Notes: a model not told the origin generated them from the letters alone. 64,000 bases of DNA from Collinsella sp. TF06-26 (GCF_002232035.1 NZ_NKXR01000006.1:50819-114818); one strand, 5' to 3'; positions 35,052-44,064 are shown, counted from the first letter of the stretch. Program-made: numbers and translations.

Positions 35052-36074
35052 CTACACCGTGAGGAACATCATCACGATGATCATGGCAAAGCCGATAAGG
35101 TCGGTCGGCAAAAACACCGTGCCCAGCATAACGGCGCTGGTGATGGTCGCCGAAACCGGCTCCACAGTTCCGATGAGGCTCGCACGCACCGAGCCGATGT
35201 CCTTAACGCCCTGCATATAGAGCATGTAAGCAAAAAACGAGCCGATAACCACGAATACCGCGAGCGCCTCGACGCCGGCAGCGTCGAGTGCCGGCATATG
35301 CGCCCAAGGCTGCACGAAGACGCACGAGACCACGCCCGCCGTGAGCATTGCCGAGCCCGTGACGATGGGGCTGCCGTATTCGGGCAGGATCTTGGCGGGA
35401 ATCACCGCCATACACGTGGCGCTGACCGCACACATAAGGCCTGCGACCAGGCCAAGCGGCGATATGCTCAGACTGGTAGGGTCGCCGCCGGTAGCGATTA
35501 AAAAGGTGCCGCCCAGGGCCAACCCAATGCCAACGGCCTCACGCACGCGAGGCATGCGGCGATCGGTCACGCAGGTGTAGCCCATGACGATAACGAGCTG
35601 CAGGCACTGGAGCACCGTCGCGGTTCCGGCGTTCGTCAGGCGCACGGCCGAAAGATAGCAAAACTGGTTGAACAGCAGACCAAAGGCGGTAAAGAGCAGC
35701 AGCTGCTTGCGATCGGCGGGTGTGGTCCAGAGCTTAATCAGGCGCTCGCGGTCGCGCGTAACAACCACGGCCATAAAGAGTAGACCGGCGAGAATCTGAC
35801 GCACGCTCATAAGCCACAAGGTGTCGACGTGGTAGGTATCGAACAGAAAGCTCGCGCTGGTGCCCGAGAAGCCCCAAAACGAACCGCCCACCAGCGTAGC
35901 CAAGACGCCCGTGATCATCTTGCGCGTCGAAGCGCTGTTCAGGCGCTCGCGCCAAGCGCGGCGGGTGCTACGGCTGAGCTCATCGGTGCCCTCGGGCACA
36001 TCAATGTTCGATATATCGGTCATCGGCACCGAAGCCCCTGCGCCTTCGACCTGCTCGACACGCTCTTTGCTCAT
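35052..36074 (-). CDS. EamA/DMT-family transporter
   Basis: A 340-residue membrane protein with about ten helices in two EamA repeats (ITGVLATLVGGSFWGFSGTS ... and PLGLVAGLMCAVSATCMAVI ...). A 65-residue acidic cytoplasmic N-terminus precedes the first helix. Family members export amino acids or other metabolites; the substrate is not deducible. The ATG at 36074 has GAGGG six bases upstream. A second EamA protein occurs at 59657-60739. Confidence 0.85.
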   Translation of the reverse strand: MSKERVEQVEGAGASVPMTDISNIDVPEGTDELSRSTRRAWRERLNSASTRKMITGVLATLVGGSFWGFSGTSASFLFDTYHVDTLWLMSVRQILAGLLFMAVVVTRDRERLIKLWTTPADRKQLLLFTAFGLLFNQFCYLSAVRLTNAGTATVLQCLQLVIVMGYTCVTDRRMPRVREAVGIGLALGGTFLIATGGDPTSLSISPLGLVAGLMCAVSATCMAVIPAKILPEYGSPIVTGSAMLTAGVVSCVFVQPWAHMPALDAAGVEALAVFVVIGSFFAYMLYMQGVKDIGSVRASLIGTVEPVSATITSAVMLGTVFLPTDLIGFAMIIVMMFLTV

Positions 36075-36305
36075 TCCATTCCCTCGAAGCAGCCTGGAAA
36101 CAATTCGGCTTACCTTACCACGGCGAAGGCACCAGCCGAAGGCTTGTCCGCTTATCGGTAGGACAATTCCGCAGACGTCTTTCCATAGCTCGATACCGCA
36201 ATGGCCTTGCATTATGCGACAGTCAAATCGCGGCAGCGGGCTCTTTTGAAATGGATATGACAAAGCCCCCGAATTCCACAATGTAAGCGATTTTTAAAAA
36301 TGTTC

Positions 36306-36334
36306 TTGCCACCGAGTTCAGGCTCCGTTATATT
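36306..36334 (+). promoter_or_regulatory. tRNA-Val promoter
   Basis: TTGCCA and TATATT separated by exactly 17 bp, 29 bp upstream of the tRNA 5' end. The rest of 36075-36305 shows no gene. Confidence 0.85.
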
Positions 36335-36363
36335 ATCCCTTGCGCGCTTGCGCACCCTTGATC

Positions 36364-36438
36364 GGGCGTTTAGCTCAGGGGGAGAGCGCTTCCCTGACAC
36401 GGAAGAGGTCAGAAGTTCAAATCTTCTAACGCCCACCA
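36364..36438 (+). tRNA. tRNA-Val (anticodon GAC)
   Basis: Cloverleaf with acceptor GGGCGTT/AACGCCC, anticodon stem CTTCC/GGAAG around CTGACAC (GAC), T-loop TTCAAAT and an encoded ACCA 3' end. Confidence 0.96.
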
Positions 36439-36446
36439 AATGTTCG

Positions 36447-36482
36447 CAGCTCAGAGGCTATGTCCTCTGGGCTGTTTTGTTT
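36447..36482 (+). terminator. tRNA-Val terminator
   Basis: CAGCTCAGAGG-CTATGT-CCTCTGGGCTG followed by TTTTGTTTT, 8 bp after the tRNA. Confidence 0.85.
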
Positions 36483-36770
36483 TATGTCGCCAAATCCACT
36501 GGCAGCTCCAACCGTCATCGCAACGTAACACCAATTCACCTGACAAATGGCTGCCAAACAAATTCAATACCCCAACACCAACAATAGCCAGACACAAAAC
36601 TGCGCCACAAGCTGCTCCAACCGCCCAACTGGCCAAAAGCCGACCATCTACTTACCAATCTATCCATCGGCATAACCAATCAGTCCGCACCGCAACTTCT
36701 CAGCAAAACGCCGCGATGTCTGCGCCCTGCGGTATCCTTGAGCCACTTGCACCCGCAGCACCAAGGAGCC
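36483..36770. other. C/A-rich intergenic segment downstream of tRNA-Val
   Basis: About 290 bp in which the plus strand is unusually C- and A-rich and G-poor (for example CCAAACAAATTCAATACCCC and ACACCAACAATAGCCAGACA), unlike the surroundings. The minus strand could encode a short hydrophobic peptide (AVLCLAIVGVGVLNLFG) from a TTG, but no good ribosome site or family is seen. It may be imported DNA next to the tRNA. Confidence 0.35.
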
Positions 36771-36773
36771 GCC

Positions 36774-37460
36774 ATGCGCACCGAGCTCGATGTCCCCTTT
36801 TCGCACAAAGAAGAAGCCAAAGCACTGGGCGCCAAATGGGACCGGACCAAGAAGATCTGGTATGTACCCAGCGGCGTCAACCCCGAGCCCTTTGCCGAGT
36901 GGCTGCCCGGTGTTGACCGATCCGACCCCTCAGCGCCGTATATATATCTAGTACTGGGCAAGCGCGAGTGCTGGAAGTGTCACAAAGAGACCTCGGTCGC
37001 GGCCTTCGGCATTCCCTATCGAACCGATAACGACCAGAGCATCGCCATCGCGCACGCGCCCAACAAGGCCGGGCACATTGCCATCGACACGGCCAACGCC
37101 AACGCACTCGCCATCGTGCCCGCTCTTGGCTGCGCGCCGGGCGAGATCCGCGACTACCTTCATAAGCGCTGCGGCTACAAGCCCGTAGGCGCGCGAGCCT
37201 TCAAAACCCCGTCGCTCGGCAACACGTGCACCAGTTGCGACGCGCTGCAAGGCAGCCGCTATCTGTTCGAGGAGCCCTCGTCCCCGTTTGCCCTCACTGC
37301 CATCAACAAGCTGCCGGCACTGGAGTTTGTGCGCGTCGAAGTTGCCGGCGTCTTTGGCGTCCCGGCCACGCGCACCGACTTTGACCAGGCACTCTTTACT
37401 TGGGCACGCGACCATCACGCCGAGTTCCACAAGCAGCTCGGTGAGGGGGTTTATTTATAG
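36774..37460 (+). CDS. DUF5710-domain protein with zinc-ribbon cysteines
   Basis: A 228-residue protein. Residues 1-50 (MRTELDVPFSHKEEAKALGA, KWDRTKKIWYVPSGV) are a DUF5710 domain, a small fold often found in plasmid and phage primase/replication proteins. A CWKCHKET pair (about 65) and a CTSCDAL pair (about 155) may bind one zinc. The C-terminal part is unrecognised. AAGGAGCCGCC precedes the ATG. It lies downstream of tRNA-Val in an accessory-looking segment. Confidence 0.7.
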   Translation: MRTELDVPFSHKEEAKALGAKWDRTKKIWYVPSGVNPEPFAEWLPGVDRSDPSAPYIYLVLGKRECWKCHKETSVAAFGIPYRTDNDQSIAIAHAPNKAGHIAIDTANANALAIVPALGCAPGEIRDYLHKRCGYKPVGARAFKTPSLGNTCTSCDALQGSRYLFEEPSSPFALTAINKLPALEFVRVEVAGVFGVPATRTDFDQALFTWARDHHAEFHKQLGEGVYL

Positions 37461-37498
37461 GGACAGAGATGCCTTCACAGCCAGCTCCTCCGCATCAC

Positions 37499-37759
37499 CT
37501 ATCCCTCGTCGCCGGCGTCATACACGATATCGAGGCCACAAACAGGGCATTTCTCCTGATACACCGGCATATGAACGCCTGTCCGTTTTCTCACTTCGTC
37601 GCTAAGTCTGTCGCACGCATCGATGAACCGAATGTCGAGGCACGGTATTTGCGAGCCGCAGCAAGGACAGGCGACGACAAACGACCCGCAATCAACTTCT
37701 ACGCTCGGAAACATTTTGTTGTCTATAAGGGCGCACGGCAGTTTTCCGTACTTCCCCAT
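37499..37759 (-). CDS. Small double zinc-ribbon protein
   Basis: An 86-residue protein, MGKYGKLPCALIDNKMFPS then ACPCCGSQIPCLDIRFIDAC and KCPVCGLDIVYDAGDEG. Two CxxC pairs could bind one or two zinc ions. A longer in-frame start at 37855 would overlap the upstream gene. The GAGG site is about ten bases from the ATG. No family is recognised; it may be an accessory nucleic-acid-binding protein. It lies on the same strand as, and just after, the endonuclease-like gene. Confidence 0.55.
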   Translation of the reverse strand: MGKYGKLPCALIDNKMFPSVEVDCGSFVVACPCCGSQIPCLDIRFIDACDRLSDEVRKRTGVHMPVYQEKCPVCGLDIVYDAGDEG

Positions 37760-37779
37760 CGCAATATCGCCTCGCCAGC

Positions 37780-38349
37780 TCACGCTCGCTCCCCTCTCGC
37801 TATACAAATCAGGAAGAGCATGCACCGGCAGGCGTGCGCGAGATTGCATCGCCACGCGATCCGATCAAACAGCACGATCGTAAAAGACCGCCAAAGCCAA
37901 ATTTCATCGTCGGTCGCACCCTGTCCGGCAAACTCAATATCGACGGGTATGTGCTTCAGATAACTCATGTCGGGCGCAAAACGAGGGTCCGGTCCGCCTT
38001 TATGAACAGGACCGTGCAGAACAAACCATCCGTTTTCGGGCTCGAACCGCTCAACAAACGCAAGGCCGAGCACCTTATAGCCCACCTCAGTTGCAAATAT
38101 GACTCCGACTGGGACGCCACATTCCATGCAGTTGAGCATTTTACGGTTGTAATTCTGGTCTCGAAAACCAACGGTACCCGGCGCTTGAACCGAGTACTTA
38201 ATGACCCACGTACCATCGTCCAAATAGAGCGGAGGCACATTGTTGATGCTCTCGGTTTGCCGCTGGCGCGCTTGTACCCCGCTACCCCACTCCCCTGTAT
38301 ACTGATGTAGCAAGTGTTTCATCCGGGCTTGTTGGGCCGGATTGTTCAT
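37780..38349 (-). CDS. HNH-restriction-endonuclease-like N-terminal domain, no nuclease domain
   Basis: A 189-residue protein. The region INNVPPLYLDDGTWVIKYS, QNYNRKMLNCMECGVPVGVI and YKVLGLAFVERFEPENGWFV resembles the N-terminal specificity domain found in front of HNH nucleases in actinobacteria (recognised from memory, tentative). The expected HNH block is absent: after a Trp-rich IWLWRSFTIVLFDRIAW the protein ends LACRCMLFL-like and stops. It may be truncated, with the small zinc-ribbon gene following. The ATG at 38349 lacks a good ribosome site; an ATG nine codons in is possible. Divergent from the next gene. Confidence 0.45.
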   Translation of the reverse strand: MNNPAQQARMKHLLHQYTGEWGSGVQARQRQTESINNVPPLYLDDGTWVIKYSVQAPGTVGFRDQNYNRKMLNCMECGVPVGVIFATEVGYKVLGLAFVERFEPENGWFVLHGPVHKGGPDPRFAPDMSYLKHIPVDIEFAGQGATDDEIWLWRSFTIVLFDRIAWRCNLAHACRCMLFLICIARGERA

Positions 38350-38360
38350 GGGAGGGTCTT

Positions 38361-38852
38361 ATGGCTGCTTCGAATCCGCCTAAGGGGAGCGTTTCTTCTT
38401 CGTCCATCAAGCCGGTTACGCGCAAGGCCGTGCGTTGCCAGCGCGAGGTCGCCTGGCTTGTCACGCAGGCGGCGGGCAGGCTTGTGGCGACCACTCAGGA
38501 CGTCAATGCGCCTACGCCGAGCTTTGTGTTAGCGGCGGCGCTGGATTTTGTGCGCCAATTGGAGCTTGCCGCGCAGGATGCCAGCGGCCACCTCGACTAC
38601 CAGAATGTTATGGCGCCCGACCTGCAAACGTTCTGTCACATGGCCAAGTTGCCCGCCGCGCCCAATGCGCTTTCGGACGCAGGCTACATGTTTACGCTTT
38701 CGGGCGCGGACCTTATCCGCGATATCTACGCATACTGCAGCGAGCTCGCCGAGCGCAGCGTCTTTGGCACGGCTGAAGTCAAACCGGGAAATGTCATCAA
38801 GCTGGTTCTCAGGCTGTTCCTGATGGACGGGTTCGGGGCCATGCCGGCGTAA
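38361..38852 (+). CDS. Hypothetical helical protein
   Basis: A 163-residue protein with a Ser-rich N-terminus and a mainly helical body (VRCQREVAWLVTQAAGRLVA, VLAAALDFVRQLELAAQDAS). No membrane helix, signal peptide or recognised motif. GGGAGGGTCTT precedes the ATG. It is divergent from the endonuclease-like gene, with only 11 bp between starts, so the two may share control. Confidence 0.65.
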   Translation: MAASNPPKGSVSSSSIKPVTRKAVRCQREVAWLVTQAAGRLVATTQDVNAPTPSFVLAAALDFVRQLELAAQDASGHLDYQNVMAPDLQTFCHMAKLPAAPNALSDAGYMFTLSGADLIRDIYAYCSELAERSVFGTAEVKPGNVIKLVLRLFLMDGFGAMPA

Positions 38853-38952
38853 GCCGAGTCTTTAGCATCACCGTCGACTGGGCAACAACCGCTTTACCTT
38901 AGTGGGCGCCAATCGAGGGTCGATTATTGGGTCGCCTCGTCCACTAACGCAT

Positions 38953-40419
38953 TTATTCCACGCGCTCTGACAGTCGATATTTGCGGTTGCGGCTTGTCGA
39001 CGGCGCCGTGGGCTCAAGCTCGCCTTGAGCAATGAGCGCGTTGACGCGCGACCTAACCTGGGAAATTGTAAGCCCCGTGCGTTTTGCCAGCTCACGCGTC
39101 CCCAGCTCGCCGTAGTGTTTGAGTGCCGTCACAATTAAGCCTCCGCCATGATCGACCGGCTCGATCTTTGAACGGTAAAGTACGACCTTGAACCGATCGA
39201 ACCCCGGGCAGAACAGGGGCTCGGCCAGACCATGCGCGCGCATGGCATCGATCATCATCGGGATGCCCGAGCCATTGCCCTCAGCCGGCGAACCTGCGCC
39301 ATCCGGAAGCGGGACAATCGACATGAGTTTCACGAGCGTCGCGTTACGGCATCGGGAGCTGCCGTCAAACAAGTTCTCTCGAGTCTTTCCCCCGTAAAGG
39401 CCGCCAGGATTCGTCACCTCGACACGATCGTCAAAGACGTCGACGGCGATCGATTGCCCACAGAACCGATCCCCGTATTCCCTGTGGATAACCGCGTTGG
39501 CGACTGCCTCGCGCAGGACCTCCTCGGGGATCTCCAGCGAGTCGATACGCGAGACGCCTTGGACGGTCGAGATGCGGCGCAGGTTTTTGGCGACAGCTGC
39601 GACGGCATCCGAAATCATCTCGCCCAGGGTGCCCTCGCAGACTGTGCGGTCCATAAACCTTAGTGGCCCCGCAGCTCCCTTTTGAGTTCCCACGTGGACA
39701 GCCACATCAATGAAGAGCTTGGGATAGAACTGCTGAGGGTAAACGCCCGCGGCAAGGAGGCCGGCCTTGGTAACATTGCCCTGGAAGTCGAGGAAATTCA
39801 GACGCTCCATCTTTATCTTCTTGTCCGCCGCACCGCGCATCGCTCGAGGCGTCAGCGAATAGGCACGCTCTATCGTGCGGTCGACCATCGACTCGTCGAG
39901 ATCGCCCACACTCGTACCGGGCACCGCATCGCGATCGCTAGGACTCGTCCGTTCATATGACGACAGTGCCAAAACCTCGGTCGACGAAAGCGTGACATCT
40001 TTGTCATCGATGCGTTTGTAGCTGCCACCTTGAGCGCCCCGCTCCATGACATAGCAAGGCTTGCTCGACGGGTCGAGCTCCTCAATCGTGATGACCAGAA
40101 CCACGGTGCCCTGGAGCTCCACGCGCTCAATGGTGTATTTGGGCGGATTGGCCAGCTTTCCACGACCGCCGGCATCGCCCATGCCCGCCACGAATTGGTT
40201 GAGCACTTTCTCGGTCTCAAAGTTTGTAACTGGGACAAAACCCGCGTGCTCGCTCACTCCGAGTACGATGATGCCGCCGGCGGTGTTTGCGAAAGCGCTG
40301 ACCGTTTCCCATACGTCGCGGGAAAGTGTCGTGGCGCTCTCCTTGACCTCGACGTTAAGATCGTCCGAGCCCATGCGCCTTAAAGACTCGAGCAGACCGG
40401 TCAGTTCGTTTTCGTTCAT
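38953..40419 (-). CDS. AlbA_2 (Schlafen-like) / HATPase_c_4 putative transcriptional regulator
   Basis: A 488-residue protein. Residues 10-130 form an AlbA_2 DNA-binding domain (NVEVKESATTLSRDVWETVS, AFANTAGGIIVLGVSEH). A middle region (250-400) is an HATPase_c_4 domain (EEVLREAVANAVIHREYGDR, NPGGLYGGKT, GNGSGIPMMIDAM). The C-terminus is a winged helix (GELGTRELAKRTGLTISQVR). This is the RecG-like ATP-binding regulator family. The ATG at 40419 suits the AAAGGA site better than the GTG at 40425. Its upstream region contains a striking TATCTCTCAT repeat array, probably its own operators. Confidence 0.88.
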   Translation of the reverse strand: MNENELTGLLESLRRMGSDDLNVEVKESATTLSRDVWETVSAFANTAGGIIVLGVSEHAGFVPVTNFETEKVLNQFVAGMGDAGGRGKLANPPKYTIERVELQGTVVLVITIEELDPSSKPCYVMERGAQGGSYKRIDDKDVTLSSTEVLALSSYERTSPSDRDAVPGTSVGDLDESMVDRTIERAYSLTPRAMRGAADKKIKMERLNFLDFQGNVTKAGLLAAGVYPQQFYPKLFIDVAVHVGTQKGAAGPLRFMDRTVCEGTLGEMISDAVAAVAKNLRRISTVQGVSRIDSLEIPEEVLREAVANAVIHREYGDRFCGQSIAVDVFDDRVEVTNPGGLYGGKTRENLFDGSSRCRNATLVKLMSIVPLPDGAGSPAEGNGSGIPMMIDAMRAHGLAEPLFCPGFDRFKVVLYRSKIEPVDHGGGLIVTALKHYGELGTRELAKRTGLTISQVRSRVNALIAQGELEPTAPSTSRNRKYRLSERVE

Positions 40420-40481
40420 CTGCACGTCCTTTCGCTCGGTTCTGCGAAGAATGCCGCGGATAGATTTCCCTCGTCTCTCAG

Positions 40482-40553
40482 TTATCTCTCGTAATTATCT
40501 CTCATCTTTCTGTTATCTCTCATATTAGAGATGAGTGAGAGATGAAAGATAAG
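40482..40553 (-). promoter_or_regulatory. Operator-like repeat array, gene-proximal copy
   Basis: TTATCTCTCGT, TTATCTCTCATC and TTATCTCTCATATT occur within 45 bp, followed by the inverted form TTAGAGATGAGTGAGAGATG and AAAGATAAG. The same 70-bp layout recurs at 40645-40713. It lies about 65 bp upstream of the AlbA/HATPase gene, a likely autoregulatory site. Confidence 0.65.
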
Positions 40554-40644
40554 ATGTCTGTCATCTGTTTCATTTAAACATGTTGTTGCTGGTAAAACAA
40601 TCTATATTGAGACAATACCATGGTTGCCCGTCTCTTTGCAGCAT

Positions 40645-40713
40645 TGTTATCTCTCATATTTATCTCTCATCTATCTGTTATCTCTCGTATTAGAGACGAA
40701 TGAGATATGAGAG
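40645..40713 (-). promoter_or_regulatory. Operator-like repeat array, distal copy
   Basis: TTATCTCTCATAT, TTATCTCTCATCTATCTG and TTATCTCTCGTATT followed by inverted TTAGAGACGAATGAGATATG. Nearly the same order and spacing as 40482-40553, about 160 bp apart. The 90-bp spacer is AT-rich. Could loop, or also control the plus-strand M16 peptidase gene at 40964. Confidence 0.6.
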
Positions 40714-40730
40714 TTGTGCGGGCGGCGGAT

Positions 40731-40877
40731 GAGCGTGGATTATGAACGGTCGGATATCGAGAGTGGATATTTGGACGGTTTTTGGGCTTTTGGCGGCCGA
40801 TTTCGTCCGAAAATCCACGCTCATTCGGCATGCGTCCGGAAATCCACGCTCGTGTGTCCGAAAATCCACGCTCGTGC
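40731..40877. repeat. GAGCGTGGA repeat family, locus 1
   Basis: Opens with GAGCGTGGAT, then has three direct units of the type TCCGAAAATCCACGCTC (40818-40834, GTCCGGAAATCCACGCTC, GTCCGAAAATCCACGCTC) spaced about 24 bp. No coding potential. Other loci: 44743, 46194, 52535. Confidence 0.75.
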
Positions 40878-40963
40878 GGCAGATTGGTCGAAGGCCCCAT
40901 ATGGGTATACTCTCGGGGATTCGACTCGATTCGCCCCCGCTGGGGCGTCAAAGGAGACTGCAT

Positions 40964-43900
40964 ATGCTCACCACCTCAACCGACCCGCGCGCCGCTGCCG
41001 CCGCACTGCTGGTGCCCGGCACCACCTGCCACGGCTTTGCCGTCGAGCGCTGCGAGACCGTGCCCGAGCTCGACTCGGACGCCTACGTGCTGCGCCACGC
41101 CGCATCGGGCGCGCGCCTGCTGTACCTGGCGTGCGACGACGAGAACAAGGCTTTTGCCATTGGCTTTAAGACGCCGCCGGCCGATTCCACCGGCGTGTTC
41201 CATATTCTTGAGCACTCGGTGTTGTGCGGATCGGCTAAGTTCCCCGTCAAGGAGCCATTTGTCGATCTGATCAAGAGCTCCATGCAGACGTTCCTCAACG
41301 CCATGACCTACCCCGACAAGACCATCTACCCCGTCGCCACCACCAACGAGCAGGATCTGTACAACCTGATGGACGTGTACCTGGACGCGGTGTTCAACCC
41401 GGCCATCTATACCAAGCCCACCATTTTTGAGCAGGAGGGCTGGCACTACGAGCTAGACCTGCCGGAGGACGTCGAAGGCGACGGCAGCCCCGCCAGCCTG
41501 CGCGAGGGCACGCTGCGCTATAACGGCGTGGTGTTCAACGAGATGAAGGGCGCGCTGTCCGATCCCATGAGCGTGCTGGACGACGCCGTCAACGCCGCGC
41601 TCTATCCTGACACCGCCTATGCGCACGAGAGCGGCGGCGACCCGCGCGCGATTCCCGCGCTCACCTACGAGCAGTTCCTGGACACACACGCGCGCCACTA
41701 CAACCCCTCCAACTCCTACATCACGCTCTACGGCGACCTGGACGTGGACCGAGCGTTGGCCTTTTTGGACGAGCGCTATCTGTCGCAGCCGAGTGCCGCG
41801 AGCCGCCGCATGGACGCTGCCGTCGCCGCCAGCGAGGACCCGTCCGCGCTGGCGCCCAATCCGCTGGACGTGCAGGCGCCCGTGACCTGCGAGTACAAGC
41901 GCGTCAAGATGGCCACCACGCCCGAGAACGCCCTGGTGGGCCTGGGCCTGGTGCTGGGCAGCGCGCTCGATCGCAAGCGCACGATCGCGGCGGATATCCT
42001 GTTCGAGGCGCTGCTGGGCTCCAACGAAGCGCCGGTTAAGAAGGCCATTCTGGCCGCCGGCCTGGGCGGCAACGTGGTGAGCTACACCGCGGCCGAGTGC
42101 CTGCAGCCCTACGAGCTCATCATGCTGCAAAACGCGCAGCCCGGCGTGGCGCGCGAGCTGCGCCGCGTGTTCCAGGACGCCTGCCGCGACCTGTGCGAGC
42201 ACGGCGTTCCGCGCGAGCGCCTGGAAGCCATCATCAGCAGCAACGAATACGATCTGCGCCAGCGCGACTACGGCATCGCCGACGGCGTGGCCATTGCGTG
42301 CGACGCGCTGAGCACGTGGCTCTACGATGACGACGCCGCGACGCTGGCGCTCAAGTACGGCCCGGTGTACGAGGAGCTGCGCAGCGAGCTGGACGGCAGC
42401 TATTTTGAGGACCTGCTGCGCGAGCTGGTGCTGGAAAACGACCACTTGGCACTGGTCGAGCTGGTGCCGGTGGACGCCGACGAGGGTTCGGAGGGTGCCG
42501 AGGCCGCCGAGCTCACCGCCAAGCGCGACGCCATGACCGATGCCGAGCTGGCAGACGTGGTCGAGCGCACGGCCGCGCTGCGTGCCGCCCAGGAGGCGGA
42601 AGACGCGCCCGAGGCCAAGGCCACGCTGCCGCGTCTGCGCGTGTCCGACATTGGCGAGGCGCGCCCCGAGCCGCCGCTGGTTGTGGACACGACTGCGCCC
42701 ATTCCCTGCCTGCGCCACGGCATCCCCACCAACCGTCTGGCCTACGCCATGCAGTATTTCGACCTGAGCTGCGTCGCGTTTGAGGACCTGCCCTATGTGA
42801 CGCTGCTCTGCCGCCTGCTTAAGCAGCTGCCCACGCGCGAGCACTCGGCCGAGGAACTCGACAACTTGCTCGCTGGCAAGCTGGGCTTTTTGAGCTTTAC
42901 GACCGAAGTCATGACCCAGCCCGACGTGGACGGCGTGCGCCCCTACCTGCTGGTGAGCGCCGGCGCCCTGTCCGAGAAGATTGATGCACTGGCGAGTCTG
43001 CCGCGCGAGGTATGGTCGAGCACGCTTTTGGCAGATGCCGACGCCGACCGCGTGCGCGACGTGCTCACGCAGATTCGCATTGGGCTTGAGCAGGGCTTTA
43101 TCAACAACGGTCACTCGGCGGCGCTCGGTCGCGCGATGAGCTACAGCTCGCCTTCGGCCGTGGTGCGCGAGCAGCTTTCGGGCGTGGACTTCTACCTGTT
43201 CCTGCGCGATCTGCTCGACCACTTTGACGAGCGCCTGGACGACCTGCGCGCCAAGCTTACCGAACTGGCAGGCCGCATCTTTGTGGCCGATGGCTGCATG
43301 GCGAGCTTTACCGGCAGCGATGAGGACTTTGACGCGTACTGGGATGCCGCGGGCAACCTAGGGCTTGGCGCGGGCGATGGTGCCGGCCGCGACGCGCTCG
43401 TGGTGCCGGCGCCGTGCGACCGCCACGAGGCTTTCGTGATCCCCAGCGACATCTGCTTTGCGGCAAGCGCGTGCGACCCGCGTCGCTTGGGGCTCGACGT
43501 GACAGGCACTTGGGCCGTGGCTGCCAACGCGCTCTCCTACGACTACCTGTGGAACGAGATCCGCGTGAAGGGCGGGGCGTACGGCTGCGGATTCCGCGCG
43601 GCAGGTGAGCGTCAGGCGGCGTTCTACACCTACCGCGACCCGGCGATCGATCCTTCGATTGAGCGCGTGGAGCGCGCGGGTGCATGGCTTGGCAGCTTTG
43701 AGCCCGACGAAGCCGCCTTTGAGGGCTTTATCGTGAGCTGCGTGAGCGGCATGGACGCGCCGGTGAAGCCGTACGCGCTCACCAAGCGCCGCAACACGAC
43801 CTACCTGGCCGGGCTCGATCCGCATGCGCGCGAGGAGCGTCGCGCCCAGATGCTCGCCGCCACGCCCGGTGAGCTGCGCTCGCTCGGCACCGACGTGACG

Positions 43901-43996
43901 CGCATCGCAGCCGAGTCGCCCACCTGCGTCTTTGGCGGCCGCGACGTCATCGCCAAGAGCAACGCCAACTTCAACGTAGTCGACCTGCTGGGCTAG
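40964..43996 (+). CDS. M16C-family insulinase-like metalloprotease (presequence protease type)
   Basis: A 1010-residue zinc peptidase. The inverted zinc motif HILEH (in STGVFHILEHSVLCG) is at about 70, followed by SSMQTFLNAMTYPDKTIYPV and the downstream Glu in GVVFNEMKGALSDP. Family members degrade peptides; four-domain clamshell architecture fits the length. The ATG at 40964 has AAAGGAG upstream; the reading frame continues upstream through the repeat region but that part is not protein-like. It appears monocistronic, followed by REP hairpins. Confidence 0.92.
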   Translation: MLTTSTDPRAAAAALLVPGTTCHGFAVERCETVPELDSDAYVLRHAASGARLLYLACDDENKAFAIGFKTPPADSTGVFHILEHSVLCGSAKFPVKEPFVDLIKSSMQTFLNAMTYPDKTIYPVATTNEQDLYNLMDVYLDAVFNPAIYTKPTIFEQEGWHYELDLPEDVEGDGSPASLREGTLRYNGVVFNEMKGALSDPMSVLDDAVNAALYPDTAYAHESGGDPRAIPALTYEQFLDTHARHYNPSNSYITLYGDLDVDRALAFLDERYLSQPSAASRRMDAAVAASEDPSALAPNPLDVQAPVTCEYKRVKMATTPENALVGLGLVLGSALDRKRTIAADILFEALLGSNEAPVKKAILAAGLGGNVVSYTAAECLQPYELIMLQNAQPGVARELRRVFQDACRDLCEHGVPRERLEAIISSNEYDLRQRDYGIADGVAIACDALSTWLYDDDAATLALKYGPVYEELRSELDGSYFEDLLRELVLENDHLALVELVPVDADEGSEGAEAAELTAKRDAMTDAELADVVERTAALRAAQEAEDAPEAKATLPRLRVSDIGEARPEPPLVVDTTAPIPCLRHGIPTNRLAYAMQYFDLSCVAFEDLPYVTLLCRLLKQLPTREHSAEELDNLLAGKLGFLSFTTEVMTQPDVDGVRPYLLVSAGALSEKIDALASLPREVWSSTLLADADADRVRDVLTQIRIGLEQGFINNGHSAALGRAMSYSSPSAVVREQLSGVDFYLFLRDLLDHFDERLDDLRAKLTELAGRIFVADGCMASFTGSDEDFDAYWDAAGNLGLGAGDGAGRDALVVPAPCDRHEAFVIPSDICFAASACDPRRLGLDVTGTWAVAANALSYDYLWNEIRVKGGAYGCGFRAAGERQAAFYTYRDPAIDPSIERVERAGAWLGSFEPDEAAFEGFIVSCVSGMDAPVKPYALTKRRNTTYLAGLDPHAREERRAQMLAATPGELRSLGTDVTRIAAESPTCVFGGRDVIAKSNANFNVVDLLG

Positions 43997-44007
43997 CCAC
44001 AGCAAGC

Positions 44008-44047
44008 AAAACCACCACAAAGGGGACAGGCACCTTTGTGGTGGTTT
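44008..44047 (+). repeat. REP-like hairpin with GGGACAG core, copy 1
   Basis: AAACCACCACAAAGG, GGACAGGCA and CCTTTGTGGTGGTTT: a 15-bp stem directly after the M16 peptidase stop. It could also act as its terminator. Confidence 0.8.
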
Positions 44048-44064
44048 CGACATTTGCCCAGATA

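Noticed and set aside
36212..36439. 75-codon minus-strand ORF (VGVRRFELLTSSVSGKRSPP)
   Set aside because: It is the reverse translation of tRNA-Val, a common annotation artefact.
36451..36636. 61-codon minus-strand hydrophobic ORF
   Set aside because: Starts at TTG without a ribosome site, overlaps the tRNA terminator and has no homologous look; kept only as a composition oddity.
40482..40713. CRISPR array
   Set aside because: Repeats are 10-12 bp, irregularly spaced and partly inverted; no cas genes. An operator array fits better. No CRISPR is seen elsewhere in the window.
40742..40963. N-terminal extension of the M16 peptidase
   Set aside because: The upstream in-frame part translates the GAGCGTGGA repeat (KSTLI, KSTLV repeats) and the AAAGGAG site marks the ATG at 40964.
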